Shown here piece by piece: positions 9,014-17,148 of a stretch of 64,000 nt of DNA (positions within the stretch are counted from its first letter, which is position 1; every line of letters begins with the position of its first letter). Position numbers and translations under genes: made by a program. This stretch comes from Neorhizobium petrolearium (GTDB taxonomy: Bacteria; Pseudomonadota; Alphaproteobacteria; Rhizobiales; Rhizobiaceae), in the NCBI RefSeq assembly GCF_017873175.1, contig NZ_JAGGJW010000020.1:38370-102369 (forward strand), given 5' to 3'. Under the pieces are notes generated by a model that saw only the letters and a list, made by a program, of their open reading frames with translations, was not told the DNA's origin and did no database searches.

Positions 9014-9478
9014 ATGCCCAATGATCTCGACCGCATCGACCTGAAAATGCTCCGTCTGCTTCAAAACAACGGCCGGCTCAGCAATGCCGAACTGGCACAG
9101 TTGGTCGACGTCAGCGCCGCCACCTGCCATCGGCGCACGCAGCGGCTCTTCGATGATGGCTATATCAAATCGGTCCGAGCCATGGTTGAGCCACGCAAGG
9201 TGGACCGAGGCGCGCTGGTCATGGTCGGCGTGGTGCTGGATCGTTCGACACCGGAAAGCTTCGACGCCTTTGAAAAGGCGGTCGCCAAGCTGAACTTCGT
9301 TCTGGATTGCAATCTGGTCGCGGGCGATTTCGACTATTTCCTGAAAATCCGCGTAGGTGACATGGCGGATTTCAATCGCATCCATGGCACGCAACTGATC
9401 GCGCTGCCTGGGGTGCGCCAGACCCGCACCTTTTTCGTGATGAAGGAAGTGGTCGACAACGCGCCGCTGAACTTTTGA
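9014..9478 (+). CDS. acdR: Lrp/AsnC-family regulator of acdS
   Basis: 154-residue feast/famine regulator. The N-terminal helix-turn-helix (LDRIDLKMLRLLQNNGRLSNAELAQLVDVS, about residues 4-35) is followed by a C-terminal RAM ligand-sensing domain ending in the typical GVRQTRTFFVMKEV. AcdR proteins sense ACC and/or leucine and control acdS. The divergent position, 159 bases apart with an Lrp-like box, supports that role. The ATG at 9014 has a GGAAG element and matches the family start; the 9038-coordinate and earlier in-frame ATG at 8939 would add an unusual 25-residue extension. Confidence 0.88.
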   Translation: MPNDLDRIDLKMLRLLQNNGRLSNAELAQLVDVSAATCHRRTQRLFDDGYIKSVRAMVEPRKVDRGALVMVGVVLDRSTPESFDAFEKAVAKLNFVLDCNLVAGDFDYFLKIRVGDMADFNRIHGTQLIALPGVRQTRTFFVMKEVVDNAPLNF

Positions 9479-9676
9479 CAAATGCCTTCCCGCCTCGACC
9501 AAGCCGGGAGAATAACGGGCTCAGGCTCAATTCCCTGGTCGCTCAAGTATTGATTCTTTGCCTTTGCCGTCGGCAACCCCGCCTCCTGCAAGGCGGCTCA
9601 GTTCGGATGCTTACGCTGTAACCCAGCCGGGTAGTGCTAAATCGTAAAGGATCGTTGTTCCGGCAAGCGCCTACGC

Positions 9677-9702
9677 AGTGAGGCCGGCATCCCGGCCTCA
9701 CT
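9677..9702. terminator. Bidirectional-type terminator hairpin
   Basis: AGTGAGGCCGG (9677-9687) and CCGGCCTCACT (9692-9702) form a perfect 11-bp stem with loop CATC. It lies between the convergent acdR-like gene and the binding-protein gene ending at 9728, and could stop transcripts from both sides. The T-run is short. Confidence 0.7.
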
Positions 9703-9727
9703 TTACGCAAGCGCCATACCGGCATTC

Positions 9728-11257
9728 TCACTCGATCTTGGTATTCTCGATGCTGAAGCCGGACTGGAAGGTCAGGAAGCCAGGCATATTGGTGAAGCCC
9801 GTCACACCCGTGCGGACAGCATAGTCCTGGTGCCGCCACATGAAGAACACGAGCGGCGAAAGTTCCAATGCGCGATCGACGAAAGCACCATAGATCTTCT
9901 CTCGTTCCGCAGAGTCGACTGTGGCCCTGCCCTTGTCGAGAATTTCGTTGATCTGCGGATCGTCGAAATATGGCGAGTTGTTGGTGCGCACCAGCTTGTC
10001 GCCGCCATAATAGTAGTTGCTGAGCCAGTCGGCGTCGGTGATTTCCCCCAGGCTGCCGAGCACGGCAAAATCGTAATCGCCGGCATTTGCCTTCGCCATG
10101 CGGCTTGCCCAGTCGGGCAGGTCGAGCGTCAGCTTGATACCGATCTTGGCGAGTTCCGACTGGATCGCGATCGCAGTGTTCTGATGGAAGCTGTATTGGG
10201 ACGAAGCGAGAAGCCGTGCTTCGAAGCCGTTCGGATAGCCCGCCTTCTTCAGCAGTTCCTTGGCCTTGTCGATATCATGGGAGAAGTAGTTGGCCTTCTC
10301 GGCGGAATAGCCCATATAGCCTTCCGGAATAGCGATACCGTAGATCGGTGTGCCCAGCCCGTTGAAAGCCGTGTTGATGATGACGCTGCGATCGACGGCA
10401 TAGGCGATAGCCTGACGCACCTCGGGCTTGGAGAACGGCTCGAATTTGGTGTTGAACTGGAGCCCCATGAAGGGGCCGTTCATGGTCAGGAGCTTGGTGT
10501 CAGGCCCTTTCTCCAAGGCCGTGGCGTCCTTGGCCGGCACATATTCGATGATATCGACGTCCCCCGATTTCAGCGCGTTCACACGCGTGTTCTCGTCGCC
10601 GTAAAAGACGTAGTGGACTTCGTCGAGATCGGGTTTGCCCTGCTTGTAGTAGCCGGGAAACTTCTTGACCACGATTTCGCGGCCTCGCGTCCAGTTGACG
10701 AATTGGAACGGCCCCGCGCCTATTGGCGAAGCCGTGGCATTGTCCGCATTCTTGGCAAGCCACGCGGCCGGAACGATCACCGATTCCGGCAGTGCCAGAT
10801 AGCCCATCAGTGACACGGAGGGCTGGGACAGCTTCAACGTCACCGTCTTGACGTCCGGCGTATCGATGCCGGAGATGATCGAAAGCTCGTTGCGGAAAGC
10901 CCCTTTGCCCTTGGGATCGAGAATCCGCTCCAACGAGGCCTTGACGTCCGCAGCCGTGACCGGAGAACCGTCATGGAACTTCGCGTCACGCAGGTGGAAG
11001 GTATATTCCTTGGCGTCAGGGCTGATCTCGTAACTCTCCGCAAGCTCGGGCGATATCTTGCCGTCGATCCCATAGTTGACGAGACCGCGATGCATGGCGA
11101 GTTTGACCGTACGGCCCGCCGTGCCTGGCTGGATGATCGTGTCGAGCGTCGACGGTTCTGCCGAAAGCCCAAAATAGAGGGTGCCGCCGGCCAGGGCCGT
11201 CGTGGTCATCAGGCCGAGAAGACCTGCAGCAAGAGCCATTTGGAGAATTCTCTTCAT
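9728..11257 (-). CDS. Periplasmic substrate-binding protein, SBP_bac_5 family
   Basis: Solute receptor of the second peptide-type importer, 509 residues. A signal peptide (MKRILQMALAAGLLGLMTT, cleavage near ALA-GG) leads into the family-5 fold, with AESYEISPDAKEYTFHLRDA near residue 75 and GAGPFQFVNW near 160. It is encoded last in its operon (double ATPase, DppB, DppC, binding protein), the reverse of the order in the first importer. The likely ligand is the amide compound degraded by the divergent HyuAB operon, which is an inference from position only. Confidence 0.92.
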   Translation of the reverse strand: MKRILQMALAAGLLGLMTTTALAGGTLYFGLSAEPSTLDTIIQPGTAGRTVKLAMHRGLVNYGIDGKISPELAESYEISPDAKEYTFHLRDAKFHDGSPVTAADVKASLERILDPKGKGAFRNELSIISGIDTPDVKTVTLKLSQPSVSLMGYLALPESVIVPAAWLAKNADNATASPIGAGPFQFVNWTRGREIVVKKFPGYYKQGKPDLDEVHYVFYGDENTRVNALKSGDVDIIEYVPAKDATALEKGPDTKLLTMNGPFMGLQFNTKFEPFSKPEVRQAIAYAVDRSVIINTAFNGLGTPIYGIAIPEGYMGYSAEKANYFSHDIDKAKELLKKAGYPNGFEARLLASSQYSFHQNTAIAIQSELAKIGIKLTLDLPDWASRMAKANAGDYDFAVLGSLGEITDADWLSNYYYGGDKLVRTNNSPYFDDPQINEILDKGRATVDSAEREKIYGAFVDRALELSPLVFFMWRHQDYAVRTGVTGFTNMPGFLTFQSGFSIENTKIE

Positions 11258-11284
11258 GCTGTTCCCTTTCCTTGTTGAAGATTG

Positions 11285-12112
11285 TCAGTTTTCACGCAGC
11301 CTCGGATCGAGATGATCGCGAAGCGCATCTCCGAGGATGTTGATGGCGAGAACCGTGAATGCGAGGCACACGGAGGGCCAGACCACGTACATTGGATTCT
11401 GGTTCAGATAACCGCGCGCTGTTCCGATCATTTGCCCCCAGGATGGCTCCGGAGGCACGATCCCGAGACCGAGAAAGCTCAGGCCGGATTCGAGCAGGAT
11501 CGCCGCGGCGATCGTCAAGGTTCCCTGGACGACCAGTGGAGAAAGGATATTCGGCAAGATGGCCTTGAAGACGACCCGCAGATAGCGCGCCCCCATAGCA
11601 TGCTCCGCCTCGACGAATTCCTGCCGAATGACCTGCAGGGTGGCCGACTGAGCGACGCGCGCGAATTGCGGGATAAAGATGATGCCGATGACGACGCTGA
11701 GGCTCGCGATCCCGCTCCGCCAGAAGCCGACGGCGAGAAGTGCCAGCAAGATCGCCGGGAAGCTCAGCATGATATCGACGGCGCGCATGACGAAGAACGC
11801 CATGACTGGCCGGCTGTAGGCACCGATGATACCAAAAGCCGTACCGCCGACTGCGGCGATCAGGGTAGAAATGACCGCCACCATGATGGTCGGGCGGATT
11901 CCCACCAGGAGGCGAGAAAGAATGTCTCGGCCAAATTCGTCGGTGCCGAGCAGATACTGCGTCGAACTCGCCTGATTGACAGCGTTCTGGTTGATCGCGA
12001 GCGGATCATGCGGAGCGATGACCGGCCCCACCAGCGCGATGCCGAGAACCGTCGTCACCACGAGCAGGCTGACGAGAACGAGCGGATGGCGGAAAGGAAG
12101 GAACGTCTTCAT
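11285..12112 (-). CDS. Peptide-type ABC importer permease, DppC family
   Basis: 275-residue permease. The first membrane segment (about 10-33) runs into IAPHDPLAINQ, the DppC N-terminal hallmark, and the EAA loop reads YLRVVFKAILPNILSPLVV. The ATG at 12112 overlaps the DppB-like stop by four bases (ATGA). A reading frame open further upstream to 12580 is only the alternative frame of that permease gene. It is followed after 27 bases by the binding-protein gene. Confidence 0.92.
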   Translation of the reverse strand: MKTFLPFRHPLVLVSLLVVTTVLGIALVGPVIAPHDPLAINQNAVNQASSTQYLLGTDEFGRDILSRLLVGIRPTIMVAVISTLIAAVGGTAFGIIGAYSRPVMAFFVMRAVDIMLSFPAILLALLAVGFWRSGIASLSVVIGIIFIPQFARVAQSATLQVIRQEFVEAEHAMGARYLRVVFKAILPNILSPLVVQGTLTIAAAILLESGLSFLGLGIVPPEPSWGQMIGTARGYLNQNPMYVVWPSVCLAFTVLAINILGDALRDHLDPRLREN

Positions 12113-13080
12113 GCGCGTTTCCGGCGGATGCGTGGATCGAGCAGGCTGTAGAGGATGTCGACGCACAGATTGATGAGGATGAACAGCGCCGCAATCGTCA
12201 CAATACTGCCCTGAACCAGAGGGTAGTTGCGGTTTGAGACGGCGGTGACGAGCAGCGTACTCAGCCCCGGCCAGTTGAAGAGGGCCTCGACCAGCACCGT
12301 CCCACCCATCAGGTTGCCAAGTTGCAGGCCGACGATCGTCACGATCGGGATTGCCGCATTGCGCAGGACGTGTAACCAGATGACGCGACGCTCGCGCATA
12401 CCCCTGGCCCGCAGGGACCGCACGAAGTCGCGGCTCAGGATTTCCAGCATGGACGAGCGTGTCATGCGGGCAATCGAGGCGGCCAGCCCCAGCCCGAGGG
12501 TCACCGCCGGCAGCGTCAGCTTCTGGAAGTGCAGAAAGGCGTTTCGGGAAATATCGGTGTAGCCACTGGAAGGAAGCCACCCGAGCTTAAGGCTGACCAG
12601 CAGGATCAGCAGCGATCCGAGAATATAGACTGGCACTGAGATACCGAGCGTCGAAAGCGACGTCAGCAGACCATCGAGAAATCGCCCTCGCCACAGGGCC
12701 GCGGCAATACCGACCGGCACACCCATGATGGCCGCCACCAGGATCGCCGCACTAGCGAGTTCCATGGTCTTCGGAAGGCTCGCCGTCACATATTCGATCA
12801 CCGGATAACCGTCGAGGGATTTACCGAGATCGCCGACGGCGGCATTGCCGAGCCATTTGAGATATTGCGACAATACCGGCTGATCGAGACCGAGCTGCTG
12901 CCGCATGGCCGCGACCGCCTCTGGCGACGGATGGCTCTCAGGACCGAGCAACAGGAGAACCGGATCGCCTGGCATGATGTACATGATGGAGAACACAAGT
13001 GTCGCGATGACCCAGAGCTGCACCAGCGCGGTCGCCAGCCTTGCTCCCACCACGATGACGAATGTCGAAAGGGTCTGCAT
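12109..13080 (-). CDS. Peptide-type ABC importer permease, DppB family
   Basis: 323-residue permease with six predicted membrane helices. An N-terminal helix precedes MYIMPGDPVLLLLG, and the EAA loop reads RRVIWLHVLRNAAIPIVTI. The ATG at 13080 overlaps the ATPase TGA by one base (TGATG); a TTG codon immediately before it is a less likely start. It works with the DppC-like partner and the fused ATPase. Confidence 0.92.
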   Translation of the reverse strand: MQTLSTFVIVVGARLATALVQLWVIATLVFSIMYIMPGDPVLLLLGPESHPSPEAVAAMRQQLGLDQPVLSQYLKWLGNAAVGDLGKSLDGYPVIEYVTASLPKTMELASAAILVAAIMGVPVGIAAALWRGRFLDGLLTSLSTLGISVPVYILGSLLILLVSLKLGWLPSSGYTDISRNAFLHFQKLTLPAVTLGLGLAASIARMTRSSMLEILSRDFVRSLRARGMRERRVIWLHVLRNAAIPIVTIVGLQLGNLMGGTVLVEALFNWPGLSTLLVTAVSNRNYPLVQGSIVTIAALFILINLCVDILYSLLDPRIRRKRA

Positions 13081-14789
13081 CAATGCGCCTCCAGGGCTAT
13101 CGGATCTGCGTTGCCGATCTTCGGCACCGCGCTGAGAAGCGTCCGCGTGTATTCCGCTTTCGGGTTGTCGAAGACCTCGCCCGCGGGGCCGGCTTCAACG
13201 ATCCGCCCTTTCTGCATCACCGCGATCATATCGCTGACATGACGAACGACTGACATGTCGTGAGAAATGAAGAGGTAGGTCAGGTCGAATTCGTCCTGCA
13301 GATCCTGCAACAGGTTCAGGACTTGCGCCTGAACGGACACATCAAGTGCCGAAACGGCCTCGTCGCAAATCAGAAGGCGCGGCTTGAGTGCAAGCGCACG
13401 GGCAATCACGATGCGCTGGCGTTGGCCGCCGGAGAATTCGTGAGGATAGCGTTTCATGGCATTTCGCGGCAGGCCGACGGCATCCATGAGCTTGGCAACC
13501 GCCGCCTCCCGATCGCGTCCGCCCTGATGAATATCGATCGGCGCTGCGACGAGATCGGTCACCGTCTGGCGGGGATTGAGCGATCCGTAGGGGTTCTGGA
13601 ACACCAATGCCATGTCGCGGCGAGCAGCGCGCATCTCCTCGCGGCCGAGCGAAATGAGGTTGCGGCCGTCGAATTCGATGGCGCCGTCATCCGGTTCTAT
13701 CAACCGCATGACGAGCCGGGACAGTGTCGATTTTCCACAACCCGACTCACCAACGAGACCGAGCGTCGAACGGGGCGGGATGGCAAGGCTGACATTGTCC
13801 ACGGCGCGAAACGCCCGCGGTGTCGCAAGAGCATTCTCGCGGACCCAGTAACTCTTGGTCAGATCCCGGATATGCAGCAGCGGTTCGGACGCCCCATTTA
13901 TGGCAGGCTTCGGTTTCGCTGCCGGCCGATCCTCTGCCGCGCTGGAAATCATGCCGCTTCCATCTCTTGTTATAACCGGAAGACGGCTTTGCGGCGCGGA
14001 TGCGGACGGCATGGAGGCGATCAGCGCCTTGGTGTAGTCGCTGCAAGGCGCAGCGAAGAGGTCAGCCGTGGCAGCCTCCTCCATAAGATCGCCGTGGTAG
14101 ATAACAGCGACACGGTCGGCGACCTCGTAAATGACGCCGAGATCGTGCGTGATGAGAAGAATTGCCGCGCCGATTTCCCGATTGAGGCCGCGCAGCAGGT
14201 TAAGAACCTGTTTCTGGACCGTGACGTCCAGTGCCGTCGTCGGCTCGTCGGCAATGATGACATCCGGCTTGCAGGCCACCGCCATGGCGATCATCACACG
14301 TTGGCATTGGCCGCCGGACAGCTCATGAGGATAGGAGCGCAGGCAGCGCGCCGGATCCGCGATCCCCACTTTCTGCAACAGTTCCAGCGCCCGTTCCCTG
14401 GCCTGGCGCCTCGTCATCCGCTCATGCAGCAGGATCGCTTCGACGATCTGATCGCCGCACCTAAAGACCGGGTCGAGCGACGCCATCGGATCCTGGAAAA
14501 TCATGGAAATCCGCTTGCCGCGCAGCTTGCGCAAGACGTCCGGCCGCGCTGTGAGCAGATCTGCGCCGGCAAATTCCACACGGCCACTGGTTACGACCGC
14601 GTTTTGCGGCAACAGTCCCATGGCGGCCAGCGACAGGATTGTCTTGCCGCTGCCGCTTTCCCCGACAAGTCCCAATATCTCGCCGGAGACAAGTGACAGG
14701 GACACGCCATTCACTGCGGGACGAAGCCCGGCCTCCGTCCTGAAGGCGACGGAAAGATTGTCGATTTTCAGTATTTCCCTACCCGGCAT
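13080..14789 (-). CDS. Peptide-type ABC importer, fused double ATPase (DppD-DppF)
   Basis: 569-residue protein with two complete ABC domains joined by a linker. Domain 1 has Walker A GESGSGKT near residue 41, signature LSGGQCQR and Walker B VIIADEPT. Domain 2, from about residue 310, has GESGCGKS, FSGGQRQR and LLICDEAVSALD. It drives the second importer and is the first gene of its operon. The ATG at 14789 is preferred over 14894, whose extra 35 residues look unlike the family. The gene is divergent from the SDR/FAD/HyuAB operon. Confidence 0.92.
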   Translation of the reverse strand: MPGREILKIDNLSVAFRTEAGLRPAVNGVSLSLVSGEILGLVGESGSGKTILSLAAMGLLPQNAVVTSGRVEFAGADLLTARPDVLRKLRGKRISMIFQDPMASLDPVFRCGDQIVEAILLHERMTRRQARERALELLQKVGIADPARCLRSYPHELSGGQCQRVMIAMAVACKPDVIIADEPTTALDVTVQKQVLNLLRGLNREIGAAILLITHDLGVIYEVADRVAVIYHGDLMEEAATADLFAAPCSDYTKALIASMPSASAPQSRLPVITRDGSGMISSAAEDRPAAKPKPAINGASEPLLHIRDLTKSYWVRENALATPRAFRAVDNVSLAIPPRSTLGLVGESGCGKSTLSRLVMRLIEPDDGAIEFDGRNLISLGREEMRAARRDMALVFQNPYGSLNPRQTVTDLVAAPIDIHQGGRDREAAVAKLMDAVGLPRNAMKRYPHEFSGGQRQRIVIARALALKPRLLICDEAVSALDVSVQAQVLNLLQDLQDEFDLTYLFISHDMSVVRHVSDMIAVMQKGRIVEAGPAGEVFDNPKAEYTRTLLSAVPKIGNADPIALEAH

Positions 14790-15060
14790 ACCGCGATCCG
14801 ATTTGCGATGAGCTCCCCACACCGGCGAGCGAGTTCCCGTAGTTTTTTGAGCGCTTCTGGCGCATATTTTCATCATTAAGGCATAAAGCGCCAAACTACG
14901 TCAAGCATACGTTTGTATTTTGCTGGATTACCTTCAAGTTTGATAGTTTTTGAAGCTTTTCTGAAGTTTCTACCAAATTCAGCCTTGCCAGAAATGAAAA
15001 GCCACCTTACCGTTCATGCAAACGAATGCGCGACCTGCCGGCCGCGCCAAGGGGATGACA
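14790..15060. promoter_or_regulatory. Divergent promoter region of importer and HyuAB operon
   Basis: AT-rich 270-base intergenic region. At 14905-14922 it carries GCATACGT followed directly by TTGTATTTTG. The same two words (GCATACGT and TTTGTATT) occur in the divergent promoter at 4505-4540. No clear sigma-70 boxes were settled. A ribosome-binding site AAGGGG lies at 15049-15054 for the SDR gene. Confidence 0.4.
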
Positions 15061-15774
15061 ATGACGTCCGAAAATCTCTCACGCGTGGTGCTGATCTCCG
15101 GCGCGGGCCGCGGCATCGGCCTCGCGATCGCGAACGAGCTTGCCGAACATGGCTACCGCCTCAGCCTTGGAGCCCGCAACGTCGGTACGCTCGAAGCCGA
15201 GTTCGGACCGGAGAGCGAACGCTTTCACTATGCGCGGTTCGATGCCTACGATCCGGCAACATCGGAAGCCTGGGTGGCGGCGGCTATTGCGAAATTCGGA
15301 AGAATCGATGCCCTGGTCAACAATGCCGGCCTCGGCGAGCGCGTTTCGCTCATGGACGACAACGACGAGGCGCTCGACCGGCTATGGGCGGTCAACGTCA
15401 AGGCGCCACTGCGCATGACGCGGCTTTGCATGCCGCACCTTGAGGCTACCGGTGCGGGCCGCATAATCAACGTCGCCTCGATGTCCGGAAAGCGGGTCAG
15501 GAATGCCTTCGTCGGCTACAACATGACAAAGTTCGCGGTGATGGGCCTCACTCATACGACGCGCCACGTCGCCTGGGAAAAAGGTGTGCGGGCAACCGCC
15601 ATATGCCCGAGCTTCGTGCGCACGGAAATGAGTTCCTACACGAACAAGGTGACACCCGACCAGATGATCCAGCCGGAAACGCTGGCCTCTCTCGTCCGCA
15701 CAGCGATCGAGCTTCCCAACAATGCAGCCATGGCCGAGATGCTGGTAAACTGCCGGCTCGAAGACATGCTTTGA
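15061..15774 (+). CDS. Short-chain dehydrogenase/reductase
   Basis: NAD(P)-dependent oxidoreductase of 237 residues, classical SDR type. It shows the cofactor loop GAGRGIG (14-20), NNAG near residue 86, the catalytic serine in NVASMSGK, and YNMTK carrying the Tyr and Lys. The substrate is unknown. It opens the operon SDR, FAD oxidase, HyuA, HyuB, Rid. The ATG at 15061 is selected because AAGGGG ends six bases before it; ATG codons at 15016 and 15055 are poorer choices. Confidence 0.88.
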   Translation: MTSENLSRVVLISGAGRGIGLAIANELAEHGYRLSLGARNVGTLEAEFGPESERFHYARFDAYDPATSEAWVAAAIAKFGRIDALVNNAGLGERVSLMDDNDEALDRLWAVNVKAPLRMTRLCMPHLEATGAGRIINVASMSGKRVRNAFVGYNMTKFAVMGLTHTTRHVAWEKGVRATAICPSFVRTEMSSYTNKVTPDQMIQPETLASLVRTAIELPNNAAMAEMLVNCRLEDML

Positions 15775-15796
15775 TCGACGCCCTCGGGAAAAAGCT

Positions 15797-17110
15797 ATGT
15801 CACGTATTATTCCTGATGCAGTCTCTTCCACGCAGACCCTGCCGGCAAAGGTGGATGTCGTCATCATCGGCGGCGGCATTGTCGGGGTTTCGACCGCCCT
15901 GGAGCTTGCGGAACGCGGCGTTTCGGTCGCCCTTTGTGAAAAAGGCCTGATCGCCGGCGAGCAGTCAGGCCGCAATTGGGGCTGGGTGCGTCAAATGGGC
16001 CGCGATCCATCCGAACTGCCGCTCGCCATCGAAAGCCTTTCGCTGTGGAAAGACATGAACAATCGCGTCGGCGAAGAAACAGGTTTCCGGCAGACGGGTA
16101 TTGCCTATCTTTGCCGTAATGCGCGCCAGGAAGCGGAATACGAGGCCTGGCTGGTGCATGCACGCAACTTCGGCCTCGATTCCCGGTTGCTTCGCACTGA
16201 AGAACTGCGCCAGCATCTTCCCGGCATGACCGGACGTTTCACTGCCGCGCTGCACACGTCCACCGACGGCCGGGCGGAACCGTTCAAGGCCGCTCCGGCC
16301 GTCGCCCGCGGCGCCATCCGCGCCGGCGCCCATGTGCTGACGGGCTGTGCCGTTCGCGCTGTCGAGCGCTCCGCAGGACGCGTCAGCGGCGTGATCACCG
16401 AGCGGGGGCGCATCGCCTGCTCCTCCGTCATTCTGGCAGGTGGCGCCTGGTCACGGCTCTTCAGCGGCAATATGGGTATTGATTTTCCACAGCTGAAGAT
16501 CCTCGGCTCGGTGGCGCGCGCGACCGCGGTGGAGGGGGTGCCGGATATGCCGGTCGGGGCGGATAATTTTTCCTTCCGCAAACGGCTCGACGGTAGTTTC
16601 TCGATTGCGATGCGCAACGCCAATATCGCACCAATCGTCCCGGACAGCTTCCGTCTCTTCGCCGACTTCGTACCCACGCTGATCAAGAGCTGGCGAGAGC
16701 TGAAATTGCGCGTCGGCAACCGCTTCATTCAGGAATGGCGAACCCCACGTTCCTGGGCCTCGGACGAGGTTTCGCCCTTCGAGCAGGTGCGTATCCTCGA
16801 TCCCGTGCCTTTCGAGCGCTTCAACCGCGAGGGCCTTGCTCATCTGGTAAAGGCTTTCCCTGCTTTCGCAAACAGCCGCATAACGCAGAGCTGGGCCGGT
16901 CTCATCGACGTCACCCCCGACGCGGTCCCGGTCATCGGTCCGGCCGGCGGCGTTCCCGGCTTCTTCATTGCCAGCGGCTTCTCCGGACACGGGTTCGGTA
17001 TCGGGCCGGGCGCCGGAAAGCTGATGGCCGACATCGTCACCGGCGCTGAGCCCTGCGTCGATCCCGCTCCTTTCCGCTTCGATCGATTCAAGAAGACCAA
17101 GGCGGCCTGA
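15797..17110 (+). CDS. FAD-dependent D-amino-acid/amine oxidase-type oxidoreductase (DAO family)
   Basis: 437-residue flavoprotein. The Rossmann motif VVIIGGGIVGVSTALELAERG lies near residues 20-40, GRNWGWVRQMGRD near 53-66 is typical of glycine/sarcosine-oxidase-like enzymes, and the C-terminal FAD-contact GFSGHGFGIGPGAGKLMA is present. The family oxidises secondary amines or amino acids to imines with release of aldehyde or keto acid and H2O2. The context suggests oxidation of an N-substituted amino acid produced by the HyuAB amidase, with the Rid protein clearing the imine. Confidence 0.88.
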   Translation: MSRIIPDAVSSTQTLPAKVDVVIIGGGIVGVSTALELAERGVSVALCEKGLIAGEQSGRNWGWVRQMGRDPSELPLAIESLSLWKDMNNRVGEETGFRQTGIAYLCRNARQEAEYEAWLVHARNFGLDSRLLRTEELRQHLPGMTGRFTAALHTSTDGRAEPFKAAPAVARGAIRAGAHVLTGCAVRAVERSAGRVSGVITERGRIACSSVILAGGAWSRLFSGNMGIDFPQLKILGSVARATAVEGVPDMPVGADNFSFRKRLDGSFSIAMRNANIAPIVPDSFRLFADFVPTLIKSWRELKLRVGNRFIQEWRTPRSWASDEVSPFEQVRILDPVPFERFNREGLAHLVKAFPAFANSRITQSWAGLIDVTPDAVPVIGPAGGVPGFFIASGFSGHGFGIGPGAGKLMADIVTGAEPCVDPAPFRFDRFKKTKAA

Positions 17111-17148
17111 TCCGTTCCTAAACAACCTTGGCCAAAGAGGGTGAAGAA

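Noticed and set aside
11285..12580. 431-codon version of the DppC-like permease
   Set aside because: The first 156 codons are the alternative frame of the DppB-like gene; the family start is at 12112.
13260..14696. Plus-strand open frame of 478 codons
   Set aside because: It is antisense to the fused ATPase gene, whose Walker and signature motifs are unambiguous.
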